Counted from the stretch's first letter, positions 9,746 through 23,552 are shown. The stretch: 64,000 nt of DNA from Athripsodes cinereus (GCA_947579605.1 OX388307.1:20251237-20315236); one strand, 5' to 3'. A program made the numbers and translations. Notes: generated by a model from the sequence alone, not told the origin.

Positions 9746-12700
9746 ATATACGTGAATAATTATTCATTAAGTGTTGTTAACTTCATAAGTTCAAAGGCAC
9801 TTTACAGTAAACTATTGTTTTCTGAAATTTTATTCTTGAATATTTTGCTTCTGAAAGTTTCGAAAATAATTATAATTTGAGGTTCAATATTTGTGTTAGC
9901 GTATTATTAAGAGGATACTCGTATCTTCAGTTACAAAAAAAACTCCTCAATCGAACTCAATAGAACACGCCGACAATTCATTTTTGATTTGGCGTGACTC
10001 GTAAATTGTCTTTTTTTCTTTTCTATTGTATATTATTTTTGTTACCTATAAATAAAAAAAAAACTTTTAATGAATCATCATAAGCTACACATACATACAT
10101 GAATACTTGTTATTAAAGGAATATAAAGAAAAAAGGCATTATAAAAACTCATCCTTGTTATTGAAGCTTTATTATATCCTTAGTATCTCATTCAGCTTTC
10201 AAGTTAATACACATTTCACATACCATAACATGTACTATTAAAGTTAATGTCAGTTAAAAAATATATACACCACATGTCCATATGTAACATGCTTTGCAAC
10301 CACTGCAACGTTTGCAAGCAAACAATGTGAAAAGTGCATTTTCTAAAACAAAAGATGAAGTCAGCACTCTATTGTTACATCACAAAAGATGCAGCAGCTA
10401 ACAAGAAAAGTGAACAATAACCTAAGAAGCAGAGAAAAATACATACGGGAGGATGCAAAGAAATGTGAGAAATTCGAGAAGAAATATCGGTTTATATTAA
10501 AAGAGCTCAGCTGTTTATATTTTGTTACAGACAGCAAACAATTTATAGAAGTGGAGAAGAATTTCCCTAATACTTATAGCTTAGATCATTGTATATATTG
10601 CGCTCAAGCGAGATCAGGCTTCACTAGTTGTGGCTGTGTGCAGTAAAACAAACATTTTTATTTTAATAGAATAAAAATTTGCCCTGTATTTGTAATTAAA
10701 AATTAAATTAATATTTACAAGGAATATTGCTTAAGTTCCAAAATGCATTATTAAAGATATTTCATAGAACTAACAACTAAATTCTTAATTACATATTTAT
10801 TCAGGACATTAGGCTGATTACATTTAAAATGTATTATTATAATGGATGAAGTAAAAGTGAAAGTTTCACAATTCACTATTTGACAAATAATAACATAGAC
10901 AAGTTTAAATTTTAGTAACAACTTATTTCATGAAAGTTTTGATTAGGAAAAGTCACGTCACTACACGTGTGACAAAAAGATTACAGAAAATAATAGATGC
11001 CAGGTTAGTTATATGAATCCCCAAGTGATAATCATTATTATTAAGAAAGAATAATAATACCTTCGTTTTTGTTACTCCTACTGAAGTTTAATATCTTACC
11101 TACGATAATTTGGTTATTGTCAATAAGTCGCCGTTAACGATCGTGCAGAGGAGTGGTGTGAACATTAAAAATGAAACTTATAGTTAGGTCTATTAAACTA
11201 CCTTACAATAAAGACTTCTCTCAGGAATTATAATATAGGTATTTTTTTGTACATATTCCAGATGAAAATATATGATAGTGTATATATTTTTTGGTGTGAT
11301 CCAAAGGATTTGCCCAATCAAGAAATGTGTATTCGTCCTCTTTTGATCGCACAAAAATTACGGCATTGAAAAAAAATAAAGTAATTTCTTTATTGACTTT
11401 TCATTTTACTCATAAGATAAAGTCTAGTATGAATAGATAGATAGATTTTAACATGGGAGTATTATGTAGATTGAGTGGTTGGATCAAATAAGTGTCAGCG
11501 TGTGCTGTAAAGAATACTCGTAATACTAGGTATTGTAGTCTGCGGCAACACTTTTCAAGTATCATAATAAACTGGTATCTACTGAATACACGTGTTTACA
11601 TTTTGTGGAGACGTGTCTGACTCAAAATATGAAAGAAATGGTTCTTATTTTTTCATAATATAATATTAAATGTATGTACACTCCACGTGAAATGTGAGAA
11701 AACTGTCAGACAATCTTATTTTCTTTTCGACATTAAACATCACCAACATAAAAACGACTGATTATACTGATAAAGTTATTTCATCACCTTAATATTACAT
11801 AGTACCAGATTGTACCTTATTTCAACGGTGGAAGACTTCTTTTCTTGAACATTTTTTAATTTATTTAATTTGCAGACACGTGTATGTATACCTTCTGCGT
11901 GCACTAGCTCCTGTCACTATGTATGAGTGAATATGTGTATGAAGTAATACTAGGATGAATAACAAAGAAAGACAGCTTAGATAATAAATATTATATTCTA
12001 ATAAATATTTTGTGAGCTCGGACATTTTATTATTGAAATACTGCTACAAACACATTAAGTGTAAGTAGCAAGAAAGCCAATGTTGATTGTGAAAATTTTC
12101 ATCCAATGAGCGCATTCCTAGTTTATATTTTTTTTTGTATTTTTTAATTTTTTTTAGAAATTTGTAAGCTTTGTCAATAGATTAGAGCAGCAAGGCAAAG
12201 TTTGTACAAATATTTAAGATGATAATAATATATAAGTACTTTTAATATAAAACTTTATTGTACGTCACTAAAATAGTTGACATTTAAATGATCATGATAC
12301 GTAACAATTTAAAACAGTTGCAATAAAGTGGATATTGTAAAAGTTGCTTGTAATGTAATCACGACGGTAAATATAAATATACTACATTTAGTACCTACTT
12401 ATGTGGGTGTTACAGGATTGACGGTATACACATACTACATACATATTATTATGGTAGTGGTATAAATAAGTAAAGGAGGGAAAAACAGAACATAGACATC
12501 ACGTATTGGGTCAAGTGAGTTGAATGATAGATCGTCCCGTTATTATTGGTCACTGTTGTCATAATATCACAAGGGACGGACATACTCGTAACATAATATG
12601 TATGAGAGTGTATCTCTCAGTATAAAGGTTCCTATCTACAAAACATCTACCATCTAATTATATAGTTACACAGAATACATTTTCCTCTCATATTCACAAA

Positions 12701-14154
12701 ATTGTTATTCCTTTACAATACAATAAGTTTTATCAAATAGTCTATGCATTGTCATGTCTGTATAATTGTTGTTAAATAAAATAAATAAATAAATAAAAAA
12801 AAATATCTATCCAATTCTTTTAAAAAACATTTTCATTCAAAATAATTATACCTATCGGTGAATAAATTCTTTGTATGATAAATAATTTCACTTTCAATAT
12901 AATGTTTCAATTCACTGACATGAATTAAGTTTTTATAGCCGCTTTGTGTGCATAGTATGTATTTAATTATACGAAGAGGATGATCTATTGCTATGTTAAT
13001 TATTCTACTTATGAAATATGCACTGAAGAAAACACTGAAGATTGTACAATGTACATTCTCTCACATGTGAATGTTACTTGAATAGCAGTTTCTATATTAT
13101 CCATATTCTTCACGCAAATTTTAACTAAGGGAGAACTCAAAATTCGTTTGAGACCTCCCTTCTACAAAATCATCATTAAAATTAAATACAACCGTCAATG
13201 TCCTCCAAATTCGATGTGATAAATATTTTATCATGTAAATATGTATAGCCAATAGTTTTAAGAATATCATTTTTATTCATAACAAACATACGTTTTTTTG
13301 ATAAAACATTAACGAAAAAACTTTCCAGTTGTCAAGCCCTGTCAATTTGTTTGACAATGGGACCCAAGAATTGAATAAAACCCCAGATTGGCCAACTTAA
13401 TTTTTAATAATTAAACTAAATCTCTTTCAACAAATTTGTATCTAACCTTTGAACTTTCCGTTATAAAAGATAATATTTATTTCATGAACGACTAACACGA
13501 GGAAGATCTGGGATAAAAATGGAAACAATTAGTTTTAGATATATTTTATAACTGCGCTAAATTGTAACCATGAAGTTAAAAAATTACATGATTAATGGAT
13601 TATTTTTCGTTAATTCGAATGCAAGATCAATAAACTCTCGCAATAAATTCATGACTATCTTCAGGACATCAAAATTCAGCAATTAAAATTCAATAATATT
13701 AGGTTATTTAAGTGATAGTATAAATTTTCTTATCTTTGCTTGGATATATATGGTTAAATGACAAATAATATTACTTATTTTATTTGTAGCATTGTGAAAG
13801 CGTGCCTTATCATTGTCTTGAAAAGATAAACCTCAGCCATTCCAGCTGAAGAGCGCGACGTGACGTTATAATATTTAGACAATTGTAGATGAAGGTCTGC
13901 TAGTATACAGCGCAATATGTTTGCTAAGTAATTGTAATACAGTACATAGGTACATATTATATTGCAGGAGTATCACATAACGTATTATCAAACAATATTT
14001 GTATCTTTACATTAAAACTGAAGATAAATTATTGAAGCAAAACCTTCTTATTATAATTATTTATCTAAAAATTCTAAGCGTTTACTTTGTTACCAAGTAT
14101 TTGATATGTAGGCACTGAATATATAAGAGATACATAAAAATATTTCTATCTACC
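9746..14154. other. Long AT-rich stretch, one orphan frame
   Basis: The plus frame 10389-10646 (85 codons) is lysine-rich at its start and has a cysteine-containing end (DHCIYCAQ...CGC). I do not recognise it and see no promoter, splice context or second exon, so I do not call it a gene. (AAAT)n-like runs occur at 12777-12800. The rest shows no feature. Confidence 0.35.
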
Positions 14155-14318
14155 TACCCTCACGGCGTCTTGATCTATCCTTACAAACTTCTTTTGCTCC
14201 ATATATCGCAACTTATTTATTCGCATTCTATCTGCAACACTCCTCTTACATCCACTCATTCTTCTGATATCCTCATTCTTCATTCTATCTCGCATCGTTT
14301 TACCAACCATTCTATATA
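14155..14318 (-). mobile_element. RTE-type LINE fragment with internal deletion
   Basis: Read on the minus strand it gives MVGKTMRDRMKNEDIRRMSG, then SVADRMRINKLR, closely matching 37640-37745. It then jumps to the GTAAGGATAGATC and ACGCCGTGAGGG end of the element. The WFGHVERM and GRPR segments between are missing, so this copy has an internal deletion of roughly 230 bp relative to the copy at 37365-38027. Confidence 0.75.
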
Positions 14319-16784
14319 CTCAGATATCACTTTATTCGACTATTAGTTTATTTGGTACATAGTTTTACAATGTTTATTACAAAGAACTTTTTACGTATAA
14401 AATACTAAACACTAACAACTTTGAATAAACATCGATAACATGATAGGTATCATAACGAAGTATGTATGTATAGTCACGAACGGAGGATGTCGCCTCGTGA
14501 ATAATATACTACTTACAACTAATCAAATTGATGGTCATGAATTCCTAACATATTTCACAGTTTTATTTAGCCAATTACTCATTTTCTCTTTATTCCCTAC
14601 TCCCACAATTATTCAGAATAGTCTCAAGTCGAAACATTGGAAACTGTAGCAAAATAAGTTAATTTATTAAGCTGATTTCGTAGTAATACTTACAACGGCA
14701 CCACAATTACATATCAAACATACAATATGCTCGCAAGCATTAAAGAAAACTCGACATGAATAACAAATAAAGTTTTTATTTTGGCAGATTGTGATATATC
14801 GTAAAAGCAGAATGTTTAAGTAGCCAGTAGCAAGTGTATTTATTTTTTCTGAATTTTATCTACATTTATTTGCGTTGTAAGAAAATCGTGCGTTTTAAAA
14901 ATCATAATGAAATTTATAATCGTTTGATATCCTTAGTAGCATATTCTCCTTAATACTGGTTCTATAATATAAATGCTAAGCATGATGTAGTATTATTATA
15001 ACCCCTTGGGAGCACGTTGCTGTAATGCTTCTGAGTAGTGGAAGTACCCAAGAAAACTTATGGGAATATCCTACATTTCCTGGAATACTACTATAATTTT
15101 CATGTCTTTGGAGTCCATATAGGTGAAAGGATGTAAACATATTTGTATTGCTTATGTTGCTTCATTGTAAACTGCTATCTAACCAGTATAGAGTTTCACG
15201 TTGCACTTAGAGGTACTTCAATCTAAATAAAAATAAGAATTTCATAAAATCTCAAACCTATAATAAAGAGTAGGTACATGAAAATGTTAAAATACATTGT
15301 CCGCTGGTGTTATATAAATTTTTATATGAATAAAGACAATTTACGCGACAAACTTCTTGTGGGAGCTTAATTATATATAAAGAATTTCCCTACTGAAAAT
15401 AAATTGGTACCTACCTGTAAAAGTAGAAAGCAAATTTAAAACAAAGCTATGACGTCATCATACTCGAGATAATACAATTCACAGAGATATTTTTAGAAAT
15501 AGGTAGCTAATTTATATTATTATGAATAAGTTTACATCTTCTAAAAAAAGATCTGCTAAATTATCTGTGTCGCACTCTCCTGAGAGAAGTATCTATCCAC
15601 TTCGTTTTCAAACGCTAATTAGCTCGGTACTTCCTCTTAATGAATAAATACCACAATGAAAAACATTTTTACGAAATTAGCAAGCTCTAACAACTTCAAA
15701 TATATTTTTTATAGTATTCCTAAAATCGTGATAAAAGATGGTTGTTGATTTAATAAATGCAGGAATCTCCAATAATCAAATATGACAAAACTATTCATCT
15801 TCATTATGTATGAAACAAAAATCAAGAAGTATTGCAATTGTGTAATTTTTGTGTATGAACTAATCTCACTCAAACAATATAAATGTGTACCTATGACTGT
15901 TTTATTCCTTCGAAAGATGTATAACATCCTCCTGTAACTGAATAATTGTGATTTTTTCCACTTATCTAAGATTCGTAAAGATAACTTACTTAATTCAACG
16001 ATTGAACGTTAGCAATAAAGATATAGAGATAAGCATTTCCCATCTAAGATTTCATATTCATGTTTTGACTACAAAAAGTAGGGTTTAAAACTATATACCT
16101 TCCTAGATATTGTAGGAAACTAATATATTATTCATCCAGTACTATACGAAGCTGAAAGGTTTGGCATTGTATTGCTTCATTTTACCTCAAGTTAGATATG
16201 TATAAAGGTACGAAGCTTATGGATTTCATAAATATCATGTGTTGATATACCCTTCTGAAAACTGCAGAAGGGGGAATAAAATACCACATTTGTTATTATT
16301 GTAAGGATTTAGGAGACAAGTAGGGACCAGAGAATAAGCAAGGCTATCATTGCGAATAATATCATATAATAGAATTTAAAAGAACCGAAATACATACATC
16401 GCTTTTGTAAATAAAGGAAAGCATTTGACAAAAATAATGGAAAACACTTTTATCGAAATATTGAAAAAGAGAGACGCGAAATACAGTTACGACCACTTTA
16501 ATATACAAGGAGTACTAAGTAGAAATGTTGAAATATGTTATGTTTTATGGATGAATAATATGTTGAGATGGTGTTAAGTTATGATAATTTCTTAGATACA
16601 GATATGGTCAGTAGCGGTGGATGAACATAATGTTATGGAAATGGAACTGGCTAGAAGAAGGGTTGAAGTTAAAAGAAGTGACCAGTCAACCCGTCACTAA
16701 ACCGTTATTAATGATTGGTGACATATTATACAAGGAGTTGACTCGGGGTACTGTAGATATTGGGGCTCAACCTTCCTGACTAGG
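14319..16784. other. AT-rich DNA, no feature seen
   Basis: Short frames at 14440-14649 and 15709-15927 have the composition of translated AT-rich DNA and no recognisable motif. Confidence 0.4.
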
Positions 16785-16876
16785 TACACAACACACACAT
16801 ATGTATGTTGGTAGAAACTATAGGAAGTATACACAACACACACACATATGTATGTTGGTAGAAACTATAGGAAGTA
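16785..16876. repeat. Tandem duplication, 45/47 bp
   Basis: Units 16785-16829 and 16830-16876 are identical apart from one extra CA in the ACACAC run of the second. The match is so close that the duplication must be recent. Confidence 0.9.
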
Positions 16877-17610
16877 TCGCAATGGGTAGGTACTAGGTAC
16901 TACCTTCTGTGTACTTATCCTATTCACTACGGTTAACTTGATAAATTTGTTACAAGTTTAATATCGTGTTCCAAGAATTCTCTTTATTTGAATACATACG
17001 GCATGTAATTTAATGAAATTCATTCAGTATAAGAATAAATGCAAGTACAAGAAAGTTACTTCTAGAAAACTTCTCATACGTTCACACATAATATTATAAT
17101 ACAAAACTTTCCCTTCCTCTGCTGACCCTACTCGTGACAGAGACTCACATTTCCCAGATGCTTTTTATAGAAACTCTACTATTTTCTACAAATATTATAC
17201 CAAAGCTTTTTTTAACACGATGGAAACAGTCAGAAGCTTTTATGCTCTATAAAATACGTAATAAATATTTCACGTTGAAAGTCTAACATAACTTCATACA
17301 CCTACCTTTAAAAGATTTAACTTATTCTAAAGTTTACGAATATATTGAACAATAGGTTTATTGAATTTGTAGCATATTTATAATATAAATTGCTTATATT
17401 CATTAAAAATTTGAATATAAAAATATTTAAACAGTGACTTACTGATGTTAAGATTTTATTATTTCACGGATTTTTTCCCGTATCCTGGCAAAGAACAGGT
17501 CTTCCATTCTCTTCTGTTAGTTTTTAATGTCTTAAAAAGTAGCTTCGAGTAATTTATAAGACAATGTCTAAAATTCAATTCTGGAATGAGTTATGCTACC
17601 CATCCTGAAT
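16877..17610. other. AT-rich DNA, no feature seen
   Basis: No frame or repeat that I recognise. Confidence 0.4.
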
Positions 17611-17622
17611 GTCTCAACTATT

Positions 17623-17708
17623 GGCACGGAAAGAACGGCTTGCATGTTTATTACAGGCAGTAAGTCTACTAGGTGCCCCACTTCTGCAAAACGTTATGAT
17701 GGTATGAA
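17623..17708 (+). repeat. SINE-like repeat with RTE-type 3' end, copy 1
   Basis: It reads TTGGCACGGAAAGAACGG, CTTGCATGTTTATTACA, GTGCCCCACTT, then GTTATGATGGTATGAATAAA. The order matches the ten other copies listed here. The terminal TGATGGTAT resembles the 3' end of the RTE LINEs. The copy is diverged and truncated on its 5' side. Confidence 0.65.
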
Positions 17709-18200
17709 TAAATGAATTATTTTCACCTTAATATATTTTCAACAAGTTTAAACCAATTATATTCAAGTCGAAATTGAACAGCCTTTATAATTACCATTTA
17801 TTAGAACTTCTTTATTTTATTTACCATTAAAAGATACACGTATATATTAACCAGAGAAAAATTTCATAAATTTAATGCAAATTTTTCCAAATTTTTCGCT
17901 TAAAATAAAACAAGATGAGTTACTTTTTATGTGAGATTATGTGGATAGCAAATGGATACAAAAATATTATTGAATTTCTGTTTCTAATAATAATGAATCT
18001 ATCGGAAACATTTCTACATGTCAGGTTCAGGTACCCAAAGAATTAACAAAAAGGTTTTATTTCGGAATTTCCACTGTCTAGAAAAGTAGCTTAAACAATA
18101 TTTTACAAATGTCAAGTATATAAGCTAAGAATAATCACAAAATTTATTTTATTGATTGAGTCGACGTTGATTTTGTAAAACTCCATTATATCATCAAACT
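17709..18200. other. AT-rich DNA, no feature seen
   Basis: Nothing recognisable up to the hammerhead-like motif. Confidence 0.4.
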
Positions 18201-18202
18201 AG

Positions 18203-18232
18203 TTTGACAATGACCTCATAGGTCGAAATCTG
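18203..18232 (+). ncRNA. Hammerhead-like motif, degenerate
   Basis: A perfect 5-bp stem GACCT/AGGTC with a CAT loop (18212-18224) is followed directly by GAAA. The preceding TTGACAAT departs from the CUGANGA core, so the motif looks decayed. It resembles the motif at 8347 in layout. Confidence 0.25.
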
Positions 18233-20189
18233 GTTACTTATTTAACCAAAAAATCGTAGTAAAACCAAAAACAATTTCGTTTTCATTATATCAACAAAAT
18301 TTATTGTTAGATTTTTTTTAATTTCAGTTTAGTGCTTCAATGTACTTCGTACGAGAATTAGGTATATAATAATATAGCATACTTATTTACAATAAACACT
18401 TTATTAACCTATATGAGGAATTCAAGACAAATGTTTATTCAAGTTTATGGTAAAAAAAAACTATTGGATGATAAAATGAGTAGGTAATATATTTAACATT
18501 AAGTATTATTAGACAACACGAATTAAATGAAATAAATATATGTTTTCAATAGTCAAATATTGTGTTTAAAAATGACAAGATCCCTATCGAAATCGAATCG
18601 TGCGTATTACAATTTATTTTCAGTGAAGTATTTTATTACTTTAAACATTCGTCATTATGCTCGGAAACTATCACAGGACTTGATGTCACATTTAATAATG
18701 AGTTAGTTTAAGCTACTGTGAGAAAATTGTATTTGTCACATCTTTCTTAATTCACAAAATTAGTTTCAACTTTAAAGAAATAATTTTGCGCTAAAATACA
18801 TCAATATTTTTCGCCGACATAAATATTGGAAACGTCTTATTATGTCTATGAATTGTAAAAATTATTATAATATGTTTTTCAAACATTACTGTACTAAATC
18901 CTTTTGATATTGTGTGATAATATTGAAGTTGTTTCAGTTGTGTATTTTACGCTCAAATTATTACTTTTGTTAAATATGATCATGAATATCATAATTACAA
19001 GGTTTCTATCAAAAGAAAATAATTAAATAACAATGAAACAAAGGTTTGCTTTATGTCTTAATAGAAGACTTATGACAACAGCTGAAAGGAAATATCTGAC
19101 GAAAGACTTTTCAGTAATTTGATCATCCAAATAAAGTTTAACAAATTGAATATTGAATCTCTAAAATAAGATTTTCTTGCCTTAATTAATTACGATATCT
19201 CCTAATTAGTTGACGAGTTTATGAAGATGAGTTCATTACTACACAAATCATATGACCATAAAATTTATTATTTTAAATAAAGCTTCACATATTTTTTAAT
19301 GTCATTTGCACACAAAACAATTGAAAAATTTGCCCACGATATGTTACCAATGTTTTTTTTATGAAAAATATGTAATTTTTATCTTTATAGAAAAAAAAAG
19401 AATTAATTTACAATTTATTTTTTGTATTTGACAGCAATATTTTATATCGAGGATATAGAAAAAAAACATGGAAGAGTATAAAAAACAGTATTTAGATTGG
19501 GACACATAAAAGAAAAAGCCGTAACTGAAAATATTTACCTTTTTTAACGTGGCGGCGGCAGAATTCAAAAATTCACCTACCAGAATATCAAAGGATATCC
19601 TGGATAGGCTCAGAATGCGAGTTCAAATTATTGTTATTATCAATACACCAATTGTTTGTGTAAATATGTTATTATAATATCGTAAACCAATATAAAAAGT
19701 ATAATTATTATTGTCTACTTTAAGTATATAAAAACGTGCGCCTTTTTAAAACAATTCTTTATTCTTTTACATCTCCCGAAGGTCTTTTACAGGACGCTTG
19801 GGTTCATTATTCCAAAGTACATGATTGTAATAAAAAACTTGACACATTACTGGTAGGGTGTATTGTACAGAATTCCTCAAGTAGAATGTCAATGAACAGA
19901 TTTTGTACATAAAACAATAGGAAGGAAGGAATAAACATAGTACCTATACAAAAAATAAAGAAAATTTAAGACACAAGACAAATTAAAAATATAGATGTAT
20001 AAATTATTTTTCTTCAGAACTAAAAGGATATAAAGGGTCCCTTTATTACCACGCCAATGTGTAGAAAAAAGTTCACAAAAACAACCAATTTGTTCAAGGT
20101 AAAAGTAAAGGTTTTTATGAAAGAAAAAAGAAAGAAGAATTAGGTGTATTAACACTCCAAATAAATATTTGCGTTCAAAAATACCTATA
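18233..20189. other. AT-rich DNA, no feature seen
   Basis: Minus-strand frames at 19359-19568 and 19889-20155 are rich in F, L, Y and I and match no family I know. No promoter or RNA signal is seen. Confidence 0.4.
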
Positions 20190-20197
20190 ATCTATAT

Positions 20198-20386
20198 CAG
20201 TATTTCCCAACCTTCTTCATGCCATGCTTCATCGTAGTCTTTTCAAAAATCATATTATACCCCATCGGACTCTTTTTTTAATTAAACAGTTGGTAAATTT
20301 TCAATAATATGTGGAAGCTTAGTGCCCCAGCTCTGAGGCGTGAAGCCCTACCGGTGGGGCGTACGCTCCACCTTGGTTAAACACTG
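20198..20386. mobile_element. hAT-type MITE, 189 bp, with 8-bp target duplication
   Basis: The ends read CAGTATTTCCCAACC on the left and, inverted, CAGTGTTTAACCAAGG on the right. The CAGTG-TTTCCCAACC type terminus is characteristic of hAT elements. Flanking 8-mers ATCTATAT (20190-20197) and ATCTACAT (20387-20394) match at 7 of 8 bases, the expected duplication length for hAT. The GC-richer interior (GGTGGGGCGTACGCTCCACC) forms a small palindrome. No transposase is encoded, so it would depend on an autonomous relative. Confidence 0.8.
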
Positions 20387-20394
20387 ATCTACAT

Positions 20395-21457
20395 TGTAAA
20401 GAACCAAGAAACAAAATAACATTATAATTGTATACTTTATTTATATAATAACCTTGAAAACATTACAATTTGAAATGGTATATTGCCAAATTTTCTTTTA
20501 AAATATAAACGAACATTTTTAATAAAAGAGACGGTAGAAGTACAAAGGTATGTATGTTATTCGAAGTGCATCAAGAATTTTCTTAATTACATACTATTTT
20601 TAACTTTATATGAACTCATGCAGTACAATGTACAGATAAATATTATAATCCTTCTCTAGCAGTCCTACTTACTACCTATATAATTATTTAAAATAACATT
20701 ACCATGAAATTGAAACCGTACAGAGGCAGTAGATCTAGTAGAAATCTTATAAAATATTATTCATCTTTGTTTATATGAGTATTAAGATAATCGTCTTAAT
20801 GTTACCATGGTTATATTTCTCAGGAAACCAAATCCCTCATTGCTAATAAAAGCTCAGCTGGGGAAGAACGCATCAAAGAATTGTTATAATTATTACATAT
20901 AAGAAGTCTTTACCTAAACATTCATCATCGTAAGAACAAGAAGAGTATTTTTTTATGATTGACTTTCTCATTACCTAAACGTTGTTGTAAGTAAATATAA
21001 TTTTGTCGATTTATTGTTCATTTATCTTGTTGCTCATAAATATATCGTACCTACTTAAATTGATATAACATCTCATATGTAACGTATTATTTAATTTAGT
21101 TGTATGAATGAAGTTAGAAAAAAAGATTTCGCATATTTACAATAATTTATAAAATGAACCAATAAAAACAATGTGGAAATTACAAGAACGAGTTATATAG
21201 TTAACAATTAAACTTGAAAATGAGTAAATAAATAATTGAGAGATCACAATCTTGAGTTTTATTCTAAAAGTGGTCTTAAAAGGGATATTAATAATAATTT
21301 GTAAGATCGAATCAATGTTAAATCAATCGCAACTCCAAAATTGAACGAATGTACATTTATAACAGGGATTTAAAATCAATGTGATTTGAAGGCTTTCATG
21401 GCGATCTTCACCATCTGGTTGTTGTTTTTCGAGTTTGCCATGTCTAGTTTTATTTTG
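20395..21457. other. AT-rich DNA, no feature seen
   Basis: I see no gene, RNA or interpretable repeat. Confidence 0.4.
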
Positions 21458-21493
21458 TCGACGTTTCGGTGCACTTGCTGGCCCCATCTTTAG
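21458..21493 (-). ncRNA. Hammerhead-like core, minus strand
   Basis: On the minus strand CTAAAGATG is followed by a stem GGGGC/GCACC with one mismatch and an 8-base loop, then GAAACGTCGAC. The layout (CTGANGA, stem, GAAAC) matches the motifs at 8347 and 42320, but the G of CTGA is A here. A further hairpin CTCCCCAAA/TTTTGGGGAG at 21537-21572 lies beside it. I treat it as a relic of a ribozyme-bearing retroelement, with low certainty. Confidence 0.3.
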
Positions 21494-22847
21494 GATACGA
21501 ACCCCTACTTCATATCCTATGAAAAACAACAATCTTCTCCCCAAAGCACGAGCTACGCTCAATTTTGGGGAGTAATTGTATTAGGAAAATAAATGTATTG
21601 TGTTATTGTTCGATTATTGTAAAATGATATTGTGTTTAATAAACTGTTATTATTATTAGATAGAAATTTCTAATATTTAAACACAAAATTATGTTAAATG
21701 TAATAAATTATTAATTATTTTTATTGCCTACTGAAATAAACACAATTAATATTTAAATGTTAACTACGTGTAAGTCACTTTTGTTCTTGAATGAAAAATT
21801 AAAAACCCACTCAGTATGACTGTGCAGTGAATTATATTTTCCTTTGGGTGGAATTTGTAATTAACTAGTAACTGACGACACTTTTATATTCACATAATAT
21901 AATATGATATAATTCTTGTTTTATTTCATGGCAATGCACCCGCAATCGAGTGAAATGTGTACTGTCATTATTAAAACACTCCTTTTCTTTTCATTATGGA
22001 GATAATAAAAATGTAAATGAACTCATAAGGATGAAAAAAATATATTATGATATATATTTATATACTTTACATTCATTTATTGCATGCATGTAAAAAAATG
22101 ACTGAAGAGAAAATAAAATGCTATCTAATTCTAACGTAATCTGCCGAGAGATTTGATGTTTGATTTTTGGACGTACAAAAAATCTTTATTCTTATAAAAT
22201 AAAACAAAAATGTACTTCACTATATCAATTAAACACAATTTTAGGATTTACGTAGAAGGGCAAAAGAGTTTTCAATATCACAACTTACAAGGAGGTGGCC
22301 ACAATTCTGTAACCTTCACCAAATCAGTAAAAATAGATATTAGAGAGAAGGCATTTATTTTTTACAAATTTCCCGCTATAATAGACAGATTTATCTTAAA
22401 TACTTTCTATAGGTACCTACAGAATTGAAACTTTTGCTGTCAGTCTATTTATCCTGAAGCAATGTTTTCTTGTTAAAATTATTGATTGGGTACTTTAACT
22501 TCAATTAAATATAAAAGAGCTCGAAGGTCGTATAATGAGAGTGAGAGCCCTAAAGTAGACTTATAAAAAATAAATTCTTGTGAAAGTACTCAAAACACAA
22601 TTTGTTTAATTATCTCGGATATTTAAGTCGCTCGGTCTTTTTGCTAACAATATAAGCTTCACACATTATTTTTATTATTTTTCACTTATTGGAAAATTCC
22701 ACGACAATAGGAGAACCGTAAATTGGTCATCGATACAAAGGTCAGATCAGAATAATAATACAACTAAAATATGTTCGTCTTTTCTCTTTTATCTGAAAAT
22801 GTGAAAACAAAACTTTTGAATTCAGAAAGATTATGTGACAATTATAG
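21494..22847. other. AT-rich DNA with one short dispersed repeat
   Basis: The segment 21916-21955 (TTTATTTCATGGCAATGCAC, then CCGCAATCGAGTGAA) recurs inverted at 55562-55597. The frame at 22210-22428 shows no family motif. Confidence 0.4.
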
Positions 22848-22862
22848 CATTGAAGTACTTTT

Positions 22863-23352
22863 CCATCATCACCTCCCCCTTCAACGCTCCTCTCGGGAGC
22901 ACAGAGCAGAAGCAAACCTCCTCTAATCAGAGCGTCTCTACGTCAATTGAGTTACGTCTACCTTAGTCGATGACAACATAACACTTTTTTGGAAAATTTT
23001 CACAGGAAATACTCAAAACATGGCCCAACCAGGAACATCGTCTCTCCAATATTTCATATTTTTCTGGGTGTGCTGGGGGACAGTATCGTTTGTGACATGC
23101 TCATACCGCCTAATATCCAAAATCTTAATAAGACATTTATTGTCAAAACTGAGTATCTTCTGCTCTCTAACTTTGGTTAGGTGCCAAGACTCATACTTGG
23201 CACCAACCATAACGCCAGAAAGGTATCTCCGATCGGAATTACGTATTTGCAAATGAGCTATCAGCGGAGTTTTCAATAATTTGCACATAATTTGGAGGAC
23301 GTCTTGGTGAAATGCCGCCTTTTCAATGCCTGTTTTATCCCAGTCCTTCTTA
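22863..23352 (-). mobile_element. LINE copy with 5' inversion (twin-priming type)
   Basis: From 22863 to about 23192 the sequence matches, in the same minus orientation, the 3' end of the LINE at 48701-50332, including the GCTCCTCTCGGGAGCA hairpin and the GATGATG-type tail. From about 23194 to 23352 it matches the adjacent upstream LINE segment (48-kb copy, about 49135-49309) in the opposite orientation. This inversion at the 5' side with near-abutting breakpoints is the hallmark of twin priming. Flanking repeats CATTGAAGTACTTTT (22848-22862) and CATTGAGTATTTTTT (23353-23367) look like a degraded target duplication. The frame is broken. Confidence 0.8.
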
Positions 23353-23552
23353 CATTGAGTATTTTTTACCGCAATTTTTATTCAATGCTCTGTTATGACC
23401 TATTATGAAAAAAGTTATTTCAGGACGTTGTATCGTTGGAAATCTGTCAAATGGCATTTGTAATTTTTTACATGACCTATATTTGACATATAAATATATT
23501 ATTTGTTGAAACAAAACTTTGGCCCCACAGAGCGAGTCGAGTTTAAACTGCT

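Noticed and set aside
9605..9880. 91-codon gene
   Set aside because: Its first half overlaps a LINE 3' relic in a different frame (GRPPIRQ...ARDNGPWKK) and the second half is translated AT-rich DNA.
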